A stretch of DNA of 5,826 bases from Thermodesulfatator sp. Its GTDB lineage: Bacteria; Desulfobacterota; Thermodesulfobacteria; Thermodesulfobacteriales; Thermodesulfobacteriaceae. Shown here in pieces: positions 5,515-5,826 of the stretch (position 1 is its first letter; each line of letters starts with the position of its first letter). The stretch spans positions 1 to 5,826 of the forward strand of contig JALWWR010000091.1 in the NCBI GenBank assembly GCA_026993045.1, read 5' to 3'. Below the pieces are notes generated by a model. The model had not been told where the DNA came from. It was given only the letters and a program-made list of their open reading frames with translations, and made no database searches. Made by a program: the position numbers and the translations under genes.

Positions 5515-5826
5515 TGCGGTTTCGATGGCGTTGGAGGTCCTGCTGGCGCTGGGGGCGTTCGAAGAAAAAGTCTTCCGGGGTCTGCCCTCGAATGGAGAAC
5601 CTGACCACTTTAGAGGAGCTTCGGGTTGGGGAAAAGGGCATTATCGTGAAGGTCCTGGGGAACGGGGCCTTTCGTCAGCGGCTGTTGGAGATGGGTTTTC
5701 TACCCGGAACCGAGGTGAAAGTGGTGCGCTATGCTCCTTTAGAGGATCCGGTGGAGTACGAGGTCAAGGGTTATCATGTGGCTTTACGGCATGAGGAAGC
5801 GGCCCGAGTGCTAGTAGAAAAGGTAC
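5514..5826 (+). CDS. feoA: FeoA-domain ferrous iron transport protein with Trp/Arg-rich N-terminal extension (3' partial)
   Basis: Visible residues 29-104 form a complete FeoA SH3-like domain: LEELRVGEKGIIVKV, then RQRLLEMGFLPGTEV (the family hallmark LxxMGxxPG), then VEYEVKGYHVALRHEEAARVLV. FeoA is a small cytoplasmic partner required for FeoB-driven Fe2+ uptake. The frame is still open at the window end, so this may be a slightly long FeoA or a FeoA-FeoB fusion. The ATG at 5514 overlaps the fur stop (ATGA), with AAGGAGG at 5501-5507 six bases upstream, which implies translational coupling; an ATG at 5511 is also in frame but too close to the SD. This start adds a 26-residue basic, tryptophan-rich leader (MRFRWRWRSCWRWGRSKKK, then C24-P25) before the usual FeoA start, M27. 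The internal ATG at 5592 would give a conventional FeoA but has no SD. Confidence 0.85.
   Translation, partial: MRFRWRWRSCWRWGRSKKKSSGVCPRMENLTTLEELRVGEKGIIVKVLGNGAFRQRLLEMGFLPGTEVKVVRYAPLEDPVEYEVKGYHVALRHEEAARVLVEKV

Noticed and set aside
5465..5794. Plus-strand open frame of 109 codons overlapping fur and feoA
   Set aside because: It is in a different frame from both conserved proteins, which account for the whole stretch, and has no family motif.
1..5826. CRISPR arrays, tRNA or rRNA genes, insertion sequences
   Set aside because: I found no regularly spaced repeats, no cloverleaf-like sequence, and no transposase or integrase motifs on either strand.

Overview
This window is bacterial chromosome, densely packed with seven recognisable protein genes and no sign of plasmid, phage or insertion-sequence material. 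The coding DNA is moderately GC-rich. Proteins are rich in Lys, Glu and Arg, Shine-Dalgarno (SD) sequences are strong, and intergenic gaps are short. The gene mix (Fur next to a feo operon, a DrrA/UspA-type stress protein, a small flavoprotein, a compact RluB-type enzyme) and the codon style (frequent AGG, CGG, CTT, GCC) would fit an anaerobic, possibly thermophilic bacterium of the Thermodesulfobacteriota or old deltaproteobacterial kind. That placement is inference and of low confidence.

Layout. Bases 1-212 hold no convincing gene. They contain an AT-rich leader with three consecutive small inverted repeats before a 16S/23S rRNA pseudouridine synthase of the RsuA/RluB family (222-998, +). 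Its 3' end overlaps by 101 bp the antiparallel 3' end of a PHP-domain phosphoesterase (898-1758, -). A 58-bp divergent gap carrying a perfect extended -10 leads to a UspA-family stress protein (1817-2269, +). A G/C-rich hairpin follows, whose 3' arm contains the SD of the next gene, an FAD/NAD(P)H-binding oxidoreductase (2315-3283, +). This gene converges with a 12-bp overlap on an exodeoxyribonuclease III gene (3272-4060, -). A second 58-bp divergent gap, with a perfectly palindromic -10 region, separates exonuclease III from a ten-helix EamA/DMT transporter (4119-5018, +). Overlapping its stop codon is a good sigma70-type promoter for fur (5071-5514, +). The fur stop overlaps the start of a FeoA-domain gene that runs off the window end (5514->5826, +).

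How they work together. The only clear functional unit is fur-feoA: an iron-sensing repressor translationally coupled to a ferrous-iron uptake component, with a candidate operator between the fur -10 and its SD. The other genes are housekeeping or stress functions (rRNA modification, nucleotide or RNA-end turnover, stress response, DNA repair, redox chemistry) arranged in alternating convergent and divergent pairs.

No wholly new system is evident. The features most worth a second look are the Trp/Arg-rich N-terminal extension on the FeoA protein, the symmetric bidirectional promoter at 4078-4089, the SD-masking hairpin at 2284-2308, the extra cysteines of the flavoprotein, and the 101-bp antiparallel gene overlap.
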